Origin: Rhabditophanes sp. KR3021
Taxonomy: Eukaryota > Nematoda > Chromadorea > Rhabditida > Alloionematidae
Length of the DNA: 64,000 nucleotides
Direction of reading: 5' to 3'
NCBI GenBank assembly: GCA_963281155.1
Contig: CAUJLY010000006.1
Coordinates: forward strand, 4,898,001-4,962,000
Shown: positions 12,310 through 23,794 of the stretch, one piece after another
How the letters are laid out: each line of letters begins with the position of its first letter
How positions within the stretch are numbered: the first letter of the stretch is position 1
Notes under the pieces: model-generated
Told to the model about the DNA's origin: nothing
Seen by the model: only the letters and a program-made list of their open reading frames with translations
Database searches by the model: none
Position numbers and translations under genes: made by a program

Positions 12310-12746
12310 ATGCGTTTTTCCTTGATTACTACTACTCTTATTGTTGTCTCCATGACCTTGTTAAGTCAATCTGTTGGTGGACAAACCACAACCACAAGTG
12401 TAAGTTAAACCAACAAAAAAATAACTGTTTATATCTTTAACTATTTTAACTGATTAAACTAATTGTCTATCTTTGCAATCGAACATCATAATAATAACGC
12501 ATGTTTCAGGCTACCACTTCCCGCCCAATAATAACAACCACTTCGTCTAGTGGCGGAAATAACGGAAATGGTGGTAGCGCGACTACAACCACCTTGAAGC
12601 CTTCCACCACAACTATTGGAAATACAGGTGCCGGAACAACTTCTAAGATAACCACCACTACTCAAGTTGCTTCCTCCATTGGATTGTCGGCTCTTTTGGC
12701 TTTGTCAGCCATTTTTGTTTGTGCGAGCAACTTTTTTAAATACTAA
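12310..12746 (+). CDS. Thr-rich secreted, probably GPI-anchored protein
   Basis: 108-aa protein from two exons, 12310-12399 and 12510-12746, joined by a 110-nt intron (GTAAGT...TTTCAG). It has an N-terminal signal peptide (residues 1-~24, ending near SVGGQ), then a Thr/Ser/Gly-rich middle (TTTT runs, a candidate for dense O-glycosylation). The last ~20 residues are hydrophobic (SSIGLSALLALSAIFVC) preceded by small residues, which is the layout of a GPI-attachment signal; a C-terminal membrane anchor is the alternative. It is likely a small mucin-like surface coat protein. The family is lineage-specific and unnamed. The clean splice sites and secretory layout make it a confident gene, but the function is inference. 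Confidence 0.75.
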
Positions 12747-14184
12747 ACAGAAGAAGTATGATTTTTTCAAGATCCAAACTTTTAACACTTTTTAACCCTG
12801 ACAGTGTCTCTTATTTCTATTACCCAATACTCCTGTTTAGTTAATCTTGTCTTTTCACAAAATTTTATACCCTTGCTTCATGTATTTCATGTAATATCTC
12901 ATATAAAGCAACAGGGAAAACATTTTTGCTGACTGAAAATTGGATTATCAATCTGTATGCTTAACACCTGTCTCATAAATATAATAATTGTAATTATGCT
13001 TGCTTTAATCTACGTAAGGTTATGTCTAAAAACATATCCTTGTTACCTGAAATCGTGTTCACCAATCTTTATGAATTTAGTTTTTTATATAAGACAATAA
13101 AATTTTGATGAAAATCTATAGAATATCATTTATAGTATGTTTATTTGATATAATAATTTGCATGCCATATAAGAAAGTGTAACAATGGAGGCAGGTAAAA
13201 AAGTGGTAAACGTTCGTTTCAATAAGTACCTTATAAATTGACATCGCAATAATATAAAGATTAAACGAATAAGGCAAATATACGTATGTAGTTCGCAATT
13301 TTAAATCCTTCCTGTCAACATATTTAATCATGACGCAAAAATTAATTAAAGCTTTTATTTAAAAAAGAATTTCCACTAATTCAAACAAAAGCCGATTATC
13401 ATCATAACATTTGAATATCAAAAACAATAATAAAAAACAACATTACCTTTATAAAATCTGCTTCATAATTAACTTTTAAACCAGATTTGGAATACACCTT
13501 TTCGAGACTTCTTTTTTATCATTGCCCTGCAGGCGACCTATTCCTAACCAAATGAGTTTTTAAATTTCTATATAAGAGCGTTGATTAATGTAAACTTGTA
13601 AACATAATACAAAAAAAATATTTCTTTACCACTTGTGGTCTCCCCTTATTAGTCATCCTAGCGAGCGAACCCCTTAGACCTTTGGTTTTATAATTATGCC
13701 ATTAGACTCAGTTTTTTCATAACATCAGTTTAGGGCTCATTCCTGGAGCAAGTCTGGGAAAAGTCAAGGTCTTCGACCCTTTAACCCCGGAGCAATATAT
13801 TTTATAAAAATTGTGTTAATGCAGTTTGAAAGCGATGGTATTTTTATACCTAAATCATTAAAAAAATGTTACAGGCTAAGATACTCATTTACGGAATTTC
13901 AGGTTTAACTATAGGGAAATGATTGAAACTTTATTTTAAAAACTATGGTTTTTAGGGACATTAAATGACAATAAAATATAATGACATTCTAAATTTAAAG
14001 AAACAAATTTTCTAAAAAATAATATAGTTATAAATTAATATAAATGTGAAATATAACTTTTTGTCAATCATAAATAAATAAGATTCATGGAGATCGAATA
14101 AAACAATTTCAAATAAGTATAAATGCTCATAAACAGAAGCATTAAAGAAGTTGTCTGGATTTAAAGGGAGGAAAAAATTGCAGT
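12747..14184. other. Intergenic with one dispersed-repeat copy
   Basis: Apart from the repeat at 13478-13870 I see nothing coding. The short frame at 13116-13331 (-) has no features. A poly(A)-like AATAAA near 13095 may belong to the gene ending at 12746 but is distant from it. Confidence 0.5.
13478..13870 (+). repeat. Dispersed repeat, copy A (interrupted)
   Basis: This segment matches, in the opposite orientation, the segment at 37720-37980. Shared blocks include AATACACCTTTTCGAGACTT (13491-13510), GCGAACCCCTTA, GGCTCATTCC, GCAAGTCTGGGAAAA and GGAGCAATAT, and the match runs through CCTAAATCATTA at the far end. Copy A carries about 140 bp (roughly 13518-13660) that copy B lacks. There is no coding capacity. 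It is probably a non-autonomous element; I saw no clear terminal inverted repeats. Confidence 0.85.
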
Positions 14185-17100
14185 TTACCATCTGAATATT
14201 AAATTAAATGCTAAAGTGGTTATAATTAATATTAAAGTTGATTTTTTTGTTGAATTAATTAGTATTTTTTTACTGGAACCACTTTTACGAGGACAACCAT
14301 TCAAATACATATGACATGGTAATTTCCTTCCTGTTTCTTTCGGCTCATCTTCATCCATTGTTCCATGCACTGACACCCATTCAGTTTCTATTGCGACATT
14401 TTTTTCTGTGTAGGCACGGATTTTGACATAATAGTCCACATTTGATTTTAAAGCTCCATTACAATACTAAACATAGAGTTTAAATCTACAACTTATCAAA
14501 TAAAAACTTACCGGTTCAGAAAGTCTACGTTTATCACAGTCTTCTTCACCAATGATAAAAGAAGCCTTCCTTGAGTTGGATCCCTTAAAAGGATTAAAAT
14601 CAGATGCCGAGGCTCGGTATGAAGGCCATTTATCCTCGTTCTTTATATCAAACCAACTTTTCAATTCAAAATCATCTTCTTCCGTATTCAATCCTTCTGC
14701 AACAACAACGGCATAATTTTCAACTTGTCCGTTTGTGTCAGAATTAAAAATACGATCATTCTCAAAAGCTACATTTAGTTCACGCATCCCTTGCCTTCTT
14801 ACGAATGGCGCATTGCCATTTGTTGGTTTTATTATAATAGTTATCATTTCAGATTCACTTTCTGCTTCAGCTCCACTTTCTCCCATTATCACAGTAATAG
14901 TAAATGTGTAATACAAATCGTATTCTAAGCTTTCAAACCTGTGCCTATTTACATCATTTACCACAACGGTTGCTGTTTTTTGATCACCTGTTTTCGTTTC
15001 AACAACATAACTAAAAATGTTTGTCTTAAAAAAGTGATTTTATTTGTGTTATTTACCTCAGACGATACTTAGTATCACTGTCCCCAACATTCTCGACATC
15101 CCAATGGAGAACGACATAACCAGCGCCAACCACTGGATATAATTTATTTACTTTCAATGGATCTAAATTTCATTAAATGAGTAAATTTGGTGATTTGTAA
15201 CATACATGTGGTCACTTTTTCTAATACAGGTCGACTTCGTAATCCCTTGTAAAGTGTATACAAAACAAAATGATATGTTTTTCCCGGAATTAGCTTGTTG
15301 AAGGTATATGTCTTTTCATCGGTCTTTTTTAGAATCTTGGAAATATTTTTATTTGCTGAAACAAAAACCAATTCGTAGGTATCAAAAGGATGCTCAGGGT
15401 CTGAGTCACCGAAGTTGATATTAATTGCAGTTGATGAAATTTGACCAGGGTAAACAGTTGATGTAATTATCGGTGCTGAAAATAATATCAAAATTCAATT
15501 GTTTTTGCAAGAACGATAAGTATTTAAAAGATAGTAAAAGTTGATAAGAGTCTTAAAATAATTTTAATAAAAGAAAAATACTCACGAGTTATTTGTCGTA
15601 GTCCCTTGGCTTTGCTAGCAATACCAGTAAACTCAGTTGATACGTTTTTTACTTTAAAAGTATACAAAGTACCAGCAGCTAATTTTTCAATTACTGCAAT
15701 ACTTCCATTTGTTATTGTAATTTCGTTTTCGTTTTCACCAGATTTGCCATAAGAATATTGGACTAAGATGTTAAACAATTTTGTATCATGCCATTTTGGA
15801 AGAATCCAACTTAATTTGACGGTGGCTAAAAAGAATTCATCTGTAAACATAGACACGACTTTTAAATTCTCAACTGGCTCAGGCCTAGTTAAATCAGCGA
15901 TTCTTCTTGCCCACCATGATGAAGCATAAGCACCATCGTATAGGCAGTAAACTTCAATTTCAAGTTTTTCACCAGCCATAAATTGAAAACGCATCTCCGT
16001 TTCCTCTGTAGATTTGGAAATGACGGTAGGAGTAGGTGCCGAGAGAACTGTCATATTGACAACATAGCTTTCGCACAAAACTGTTTCCGGTATATGCCAC
16101 TCAACAACCAATTCATCTTCATCCTTCATTAATACTATTTCACTAGCGGATATATCCAATTTTGTTGTCTTTTCCTTGACAGTTGCTACTGATTGAGTTG
16201 AGGTGTCAAATGATGTAGGCGGATCTGTACTTTTATCCTCAAATTCAACTTCCTCATCACCAAACACAGACTTGACATTAGCTTTTTTTGTTGGTGTTGG
16301 TGATTCGATTTTCTTAGTCTGGGTTGGTGATTCGATTTTCTTAGTCTGGGTTGGTGATTCGATTTTCTTAGTCTGGGTTGGTGATTCAATTTTTTTAAAT
16401 ACTTGAGCAACTTTTTTAGCCTTTTTTGTGGTCGTTTCAATTGTTGGTAAAGTACTAGGAGCAGTTGTTGTGGTTGCAACCTTTGTGGTTACAACTCGTT
16501 GCGGTGTTTTTGGACTTGTAGTAGTTATAGGTTCCATTGTTGTCGTATACATCACTTTCTTAGTAGATGTAACTTGCATAGGAGATAGTGTTACTGTTGT
16601 ACCTTTACTTGGTAATGTTATCATTTTATCTATTTTTAAATCCCTTGGTGGAATAGTGGGGTTTGAGTTGAAAAAATTTAATACATCAAATGATTGTGTA
16701 CTCGCATCATTTTCTAAAGACAATGAAGGGATTGTTGTGAAAAATTGAGCAAATTCCTTCTTAAAGTTGAATGAATTAAAGGAAAAAGGATTGCTAGTAG
16801 TCGTGGCAACAGTTACAGGTGTTGATGAAGAAAAGAACTGTTGAGCAAAAAGCATTGGATCAATTGTTTGAATTGGTGTTTGTTTAGGCTGTGGAACCGT
16901 TGTGTGTAAGGAATTAATAAAAGGTGGTAATGTCTTAATACTGAATGGAATTGCTTGATCTTGTTTTTGAGGTGTAGTTTGTGTTCCTAAAATAAATTTA
17001 TGAAAGCAAATGTTTCAACGCCCACATATTTTTCATTTAGTAATTTCACATTAAATATTCTTTTATTTCTAGAATATTTCAATTGAAAAGATCCTTATCT

Positions 17101-18037
17101 ACAAACTAGCTTGTAATCAAAAATAATGCGTTACAAAACTATTTGTTAAAGTTTTTGTTTATTTACTTAAAATATGACTAAGATACGGATTTAGGACTTT
17201 ATAATTTTTAAAATGTAAATATAATCACATTTCGTCAATACTTAAAAGTTAAACAATTAACGGTCAGCTACTTTACGCAATATTACTGTTTTGAATTGAT
17301 CTTAATAATTGTAGGTATTTTAACTGATAGGGTATATAATAAAAAGTCGTGAGAACATTATGAATGATAAAAATGTATGGTGGAAAAGCTATGAGAACAT
17401 TAACTTACCATTTGTAGTAAAACTGATTTCATTGTAATTATCCGAAGGCATGCCTTTGTAAACAGAATAAATGCGGAGAATATATAAAGTCTTGGGTGTT
17501 AAACTTTTTAACTTGACGACTGGTGCTTGTGTTTCAACAAAGTTTGATAATTCTTCTTTCTTGGCTGGAAAGTATTCAATATAAAAAGTCACAGGTTGAT
17601 TTAATGGAGGCATATATTCAATGGTTGCCTCCCTTTCTGAAGCAACGATGCTCTTATAAACTGGAGCATCGGGAGTTGAAGGGATTGTTTTGTCGGAAAT
17701 AATTAAAGCTGAACCATCAGCTAAAATGGCACTCAAACGAACAGTGTAATCAATGGCTGGTGTTGTATTGTTGATCACTGCATTGGTAAATCGAATAGGG
17801 TATGTTGCCTTAGGTGGAGGTTCTCCGACGTGAGGAGTGTAGTCAAGCATATAATGGAGTACATTCAAATCATCTGGAATATCTGAGCTCCAATCTACAT
17901 AAATTGACCCGCGGAGTATATCAAATAACTGGAAAAAATGAAGGATAATATTACTTCAAAAATGGAATTATTTAACTTACATTAAATATAAATAATATTA
18001 CATAAAATAGTTTGGTTAAAGAACAGCTCGCGCTCAT
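14185..18037 (-). CDS. Secreted multi-FN3 protein, RPTP-like end, no phosphatase
   Basis: 1044-aa extracellular protein in seven exons: 18037-17981, 17928-17409, 16986-15586, 15475-15206, 15162-15057, 15010-14512 and 14466-14185. All joins keep frame with GT..AG introns. Order: signal peptide (1-~26), two fibronectin-III domains (~29-190), a Thr/Pro-rich mucin-like linker (~193-430) holding four KKIESPTQT repeats, then four or so FN3 domains (~465-900). A module containing YAVVVAEG and then IGEEDCDKR...YCNGALK...YYVKIRAYT follows. That ending is the membrane-proximal signature of R3-type receptor tyrosine phosphatases (PTPRB/PTPRJ/DEP-1 kind). After it come ~50 residues and a terminal hydrophobic stretch (STLILIITTLAFNLIFRW) and the stop, so no phosphatase domain is encoded. 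It is likely membrane-tethered (GPI or short tail) in an adhesion or decoy-receptor role. Confidence 0.85.
16299..16395 (-). repeat. 27-bp in-frame tandem repeat in FN3 gene
   Basis: Three identical 27-bp units (16299-16325, 16326-16352, 16353-16379) plus a partial fourth, encoding KKIESPTQT on the minus strand inside the Thr/Pro-rich linker. Exact DNA identity implies recent duplication and probable copy-number variation. Confidence 0.95.
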
Positions 18038-21000
18038 CAGTAATATTTAAATTAGAGTTTAATTACATGTACATATGTATCTGAAATCGTAAATAAAGAT
18101 AAGAGAATAAACTAAATATTTTGTAAGATTGCTGTAATCTTGACATTTACTTAAAAGGGTTATCAAATAAAAGATAATAATAACTAAACACTTTATTTTG
18201 TAAATCAAAGAATTGGCTCTTTGTTATTATTATAAGATGGAATTACGAAAATACAACAATGCTGCAATAATATAAAGCTTCCTCATTCAAAAGATATGAA
18301 GTATTATAAGTTGTAAACTTTAATAACCAAATTATTAAATTACATATAATGTAGTGATATGCAATATAGAAGTAAAACAAAATAAAAATGTAACTATCTA
18401 AAGAGGACCAATTATGATTTAATTTTTGTAAAACAATTGATAATAAGTGTTTAATAGAAAATATTTTATTACTTAATAACTATAAATCTATTGTATTGTA
18501 GATGAAATGTGTGGTATTAATAATGGAAATATTTGATACTGATAATGAAAGTGTTTGATACTGATAATATAAATATTTGATACTGATAATGGAAATACTG
18601 AATATTAATAATGAAAATATTTTACTGCAGAACTGCACTAATGGTCAGTATTGCAAATATTGTAAAAGTTAGGTGATTTGTGATGAAAGATATATATTTA
18701 TAAATCAAAAACCTGTAAAGAGATGAATAAGTATATTTTGTCGCAAGAGTCAGATAGGAGAGGTTTTATAATGGTTGTTTTAAAAGATTATATTTAAGTC
18801 AAACAAAAGTTGTTTGGTCATTTTTTGAAATATCTCAAGTATAATAGTTTAAAGTTAATAGAATAGCTTGTGGTTAATTTAGATAAATGAATGGTGAGAC
18901 AATGATCTTTAAGAAAATAAATAAGTATGTTGATATGATTAGGTAAGATAATTTACAAAAACTGAAAAAGTTAAAGGGGTGTTTTGCTTAAATGACACAT
19001 GAAAATAAATTGTACTGTCTTGCAAAAAATCTAGTTTAATGAATAATAATTATGAAACAAAGAATTTTGACGACTCAATTAGCTTATTGTTACTAACTAT
19101 TTTTTGACGTTTTGTTTAAAATAATAAACGAATTTTCTTTGTTTGATCGGCTTGGCGTATGCGAAATGGAAAGACTAATTAGAGGAGTGCGAAATGTATA
19201 ATTATATACAACTTATTATTATATTTCACAAGTCTAGTCAATCTCGAATTAATTTCCAAAAGACTAACCTCTTATAATGATCTAACGTTTTTTAGAAGCG
19301 ACATAAATTGTCACTGTTTCGCAATATATATTTAAATTAGTAAGGTCTTTTTAAAAGTTATTTTGAGTAATAAAAGAATAAAAGATGTGATGCATTTTTG
19401 TAAGAAAGGCCTTCTAAAACAAGTTCGTTGAGCTATGTGCTGCTGTCAATTAGTTTTATTTATTTTAATAAGTTTATATGGTTATCGGGGATTTTAGGCT
19501 CTTTTCGCCTTAAACCTTTAAAATATGAGATAATTAGCATATATCAGCGTAGTTTGAACTATTGCTGATTGTTTAAGTTTGCCTGTTACTACAAGCTTAT
19601 AATCATGAATGAGAAGTTATATAATCTGAAAGTACGAAAACCACAAAGACCGATTATTTATTATTTTTTTATTAATCTTCATAATTTTCTTATTGCAATT
19701 GTGTTTTCTTGTACATAAACTAGTTTCAAACTACATGAACAAGCTTATAACGATCTTAACAAACTATATTAATTAAACATAAGCAACTAAATAAGTGGAA
19801 TAAGTACAAATATTTTCGTGGAGTTACAAAAAATTATTATTCATTCATATAATCTTTAAGTTAATCCGATTTAATTTGAAAAGAGTATTGACCGAAAATT
19901 TCAACATTTTTATTATGTTTATGGTCATAATACATATTATTTTAGTATGTGATTACACATTATTTTCTATCCCTTTCAAGTGGCATTACTGCAATTTCAA
20001 AATCACCCCCGATCACATAGCCTTAAATGACTATTTCGGGTAATATCCATTATTTTGAAAAATTTGTCTGCTTGACGGGGAAAGACAAGTATTTATGCCA
20101 AATAACCCATTTTTAAAAAAATGCCTTTGATCCCTGGTAGCGCACCAGAATTCCGAAAAACTGTAGAGTCTAGCTAGATCTATTGTAAATAAATATAAGC
20201 ATAAAATTCCATGATACCTATTTTTGTTTTGGGTTATAAATAGTGCAGTCAAATGGTCATATTGAAAGTTGACGTGTGATGTCGGTATTACAGTTATTCG
20301 AAGAAAATTTAAGGAAGATCATCAAAAAATTCTTTATTTGACTATTGCCGACCAAATACCAGTTAATTTCATGGAACTGTCAGGAAAAGTTTTGTATGTC
20401 CAATAACTTTTTTTGCTAAAATGAAAAATTATTTTGATCCCATAGGCATTGGAAATAGCTAGAAAAAAGGGGCTTTTTTCTTAGCATGTTTAGATAAATG
20501 ATTTGGCGACAACGGGCGTGATAAACAAAGCGATGGGCTAAAGTGATATTTTTTAAGCTAGGTTATTTGCGTAATCATCCTAGAAGTAGCCTTTCAACTG
20601 AAAGCATTGCATATCTGTTATGCCTACGAAGTTATCTTTATTTGTTTGCCTTTATATTTTTTCCACGTCTCTGTTATGTTTAATACAGTTTTGTTCGTTA
20701 AGTCTTTTGTAATGATATATTTTATTTATGCTTTAAATATGCTACTTTGACTAAAAAATTTGGCACTATTTACTCAGGATTTTTTTTGAAAAAGCTAGGT
20801 CAAATTATTTTGCATTTAAATTTACTCGTGATGATTAGATGGAACATTTATATTTAAGTAATTCAAATATTTATTTTAATTGTTGTAACTTTCTATGTGA
20901 TGACTAAATGGGGCGAAATGAACAGCGTATCTGCAATATAACTATGGGGTCAAATCAAAAAGACTTTATTGCAACAGCCCATAAAATGATTTTGACTTTT

Positions 21001-21251
21001 TTCATACGAAATCTTTTAAAAAACAATACGTCCTTCTCAATAAGGTCCCAGATATCGTTGGTTTCTTTGGAATAAAAAGACTTTATTTAAAGATTTAATT
21101 TATGAAAAAGATCTTTAGAATCCGATCTTAATTGTGTTTGAAGTTATAATAGTACATAGCAATAAAACATACCAACCTCGCTAGGGGTTACATATATTTT
21201 GTTTATTGATAATTATTTCATAAAAGCGTAGTACATATGTGTAAGAAAAGA
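18038..21251. other. 3.2 kb intergenic, tandem repeat and decayed sequence
   Basis: No gene is called. It contains a 22-bp tandem repeat at 18521-18625. The tract 19980-20560 is less AT-rich and carries short protein-like open pieces on both strands (plus strand ~20263-20404; minus strand 20031-20252), none with a start/splice context or recognisable motif. It may be an eroded mobile element or pseudogene. Confidence 0.5.
18521..18625. repeat. 22-bp imperfect tandem repeat
   Basis: Unit like TAATGGAAATATTTGATACT + GA: copies at 18521-18542, 18543-18564 and 18565-18586, and two more diverged copies to ~18625. Non-coding minisatellite. Confidence 0.85.
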
Positions 21252-23014
21252 TTAATAATGGTTATTATCCATTCTTAAATATCCAGGAAAAAACTTTGCA
21301 ACAATATCTCTGTCAAACGATGGAGTTGATACATTTAAATCTGCCCAATCGGTATTTATTAGAGGCTTATTTAATATCTGATGAACATCAAACGAATTGG
21401 GGCATTTCAGCATTTCTTCAATAGATTTTGTTAAAGTTAATGGCAATTTGTATGTTTTTGGTTTATCTGGAACGGCTGGTTTGATAAATGCCGTCGGTAA
21501 CTCAAGGATCACAGGCCTAGAAACTGAATTAGTTGGCACTGCAGGATTAAAACTATAATTTGTTTCAGTTGGTGATGCAAAAAATAAGTAGTTATTTTTA
21601 TCCTCAAAAACAATATCTTTTATTATTGAAAAATGTGGAATATTCATTGCATTTAGAATTTCGCTGTTTATTTGCATCTCGAATTCTTTTCTAAGTTTGT
21701 AAGCGTAATTTGATAACGGACCAATGTAAAGCATTAAAGATACAAGATCAATTCCATTAAACTTAGATGGTGAGTTAAGTGCATATTCAAATAAATGTTT
21801 TCGAAATTTTGTAATAACAACTGATGCAATCGGCCTTAGTCCATTGACATCTAAAATGTTATATAAATGTTATGTTTAAAAAAATACTTTTTCCATAAGA
21901 ACTTTAGGAAATTTATTATTATAATACCTGGATCTAATATTAATATTGCTTTAATTAACGTTTTTAGTTGGTTGTTGGAAAAAAAATCAGGGCAATGGCG
22001 GACTATTTTCTTCATGATTTCCTTATGAAATGAATTTGCAAGCATTGTATCACTAGAATATTCAATATCAAAATCCTTAACCTACTTTTACTTACTATTT
22101 CAAAAAGTTGTTGAACTCGGTAACATTTGAAAAGTTCTCAAACATTTGGAATAACAAAACTTTTGGGTATGCTACTTGAATGAGTGCTATTTTGTCTTCA
22201 AGAGTGATGTAAATTGATGAATCATATTTTGAGCATAAATTAGACAATGTATTTACGAAATCAACTGTGTAGATAATCTTCCAAAGCGCATACATTTCGT
22301 TGTAGATGTTATCATAAGTTGTTGAATTGTTATTATCTTTATTAATTTCAATGTTAACATATGCTAACAATCTCGTGCTGATCATTCCTTTCAAAGATAA
22401 ATCTTTTAAATGCAATATTGGCTTGTTTAGGATACTTTTTATTATGTTGTTTTCCATTTGATAAAGTTCTGTTGTCACAATAGTAAAACAATCATTTTCC
22501 AATTCCGTATTTTCTGTCACTGTTTTTAATTTTGGTGAGTATCTGGAAGGAAGAAGTGTATAATTGGATGAATCCGTCACAGATATCTCTGTTTTCTGAA
22601 CAGCCGAATCTCTATCAGGTCTTACTGCATTAGGATCCATTCCTGCATTCAAACAACGATGAAAACGGCAATAGCGGCAAGAATTTCTTTGAACTAGGCA
22701 TATGTAAAATAATTAGCTTACAATAATTGTTATGCAAAATATGATTATTAATTGCAATAAGTGTTATAAAAATAATATAATTCGCTTACAATGGTGTTAT
22801 AAAAATAATATAAAAATGAAATTTACTTACATTTATCCACAATGCAACATTTATTGAAACGGCAAACATATTTATTTCTCCCTTCTTTGACACCTCTCCT
22901 GAAAAAGCCTTTGCAACCTAAACATGCTAGTACTGAATAATGTATTTTAGCTGGTGTATCCCCACAAACTGCGCATACTTTCTCATTATAAGAATCAGAA
23001 AATGTTGTATTCAT
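21252..23014 (-). CDS. Nuclear hormone receptor, 501 aa
   Basis: Ligand-regulated transcription factor. Exons: 23014-22831, 22693-22096, 22052-21928 and 21850-21252 (1506 nt, all joins in frame). DNA-binding domain at residues ~14-86: first zinc finger CAVCGD...[10 protein letters not shown], second CRFNKCC...SCRYC with correct C-x5-C-x9-C-x2-C spacing only after the exon 1/2 join, followed by [10 protein letters not shown]. The P-box is CLGCKG. The remaining ~400 residues form a divergent ligand-binding region typical of the large nematode-specific (HNF4-derived) NHR expansion. The end after ~residue 400 is Pro-rich and I cannot identify an AF-2 helix. It starts 780 bp from, and divergent to, collagen 2. 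The orthologue cannot be named. Confidence 0.9.
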
Positions 23015-23794
23015 TTTAATTAGATCTAACTAAGATAATACGAAATGAAAAATTGCAAGTTCAAATCGAAATCAATCTAGGTTTTGTCAGAACTCACATT
23101 TACACTATAAGAAGCTTAAAATCTTTTTTGCAAATATCAGAAGGTCCCACAGTTGTTTGTTTCTATAAATCCGTTGATTCAAATCCTTTTCAGACGTCAT
23201 CGTCTATTTAACGTATGTTAAGCTGATTATAACGAAGGTACACTGCCGAATTTCTTCCAAAATATGTGTTAATCATATTTTCCATTAACAATTTTATATG
23301 CATAAAATAGTGTACGACCAATCAGCAGTACTTCAAAAAGTGTATGACATAAAAATCATATTGATGGGAAATAAATCTTATTTAATAATGCCTTTATTAT
23401 TGGGCTCTTAATGACATAACCTTATAGGTGAAACGAGTTTATTGTTATATTCAAAATTGGTACGTTATTTAGTATGATAAGACAAGTTGAGGTGGTGAAT
23501 GAGAGGAAAATAAGATCAAAGTGAAGAGTTTTTAAATAATTTAAAATCTATTTCAAATATCTCTCTATTATTTATTTATTTACTCTTTACGTTCTATTAT
23601 TACATTGCGAACGCAGCATGTATTTTCTTTAATTCCTTTTTTAACACCTTAGGGCTGTCAAAATGGCAGGAGGTATATAGTGTTGTTTTTATTACTGTTG
23701 AGATACTAGTTTTTTATCAAAGGGAATTAAAATAAAAGTGGGTTGATTAGGATATATATAAGTGACTACAATTTGAGACCATTTATTCTAAATC
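23015..23794. promoter_or_regulatory. Divergent NHR / collagen 2 intergenic region
   Basis: A 780-bp region between the two start codons, so it must contain both promoters. A TATATATAAG sequence at 23753-23762, 33 bp upstream of the collagen ATG, is the likely collagen TATA box. I found no clear TATA box on the NHR side. Confidence 0.6.

Noticed and set aside
16186..16748. Overlapping Gln/Leu- and Val-rich frames in the FN3 gene linker
   Set aside because: Shadows of the repetitive Thr/Pro-rich exon; the exon's own frame is fixed by FN3 domains on both sides.
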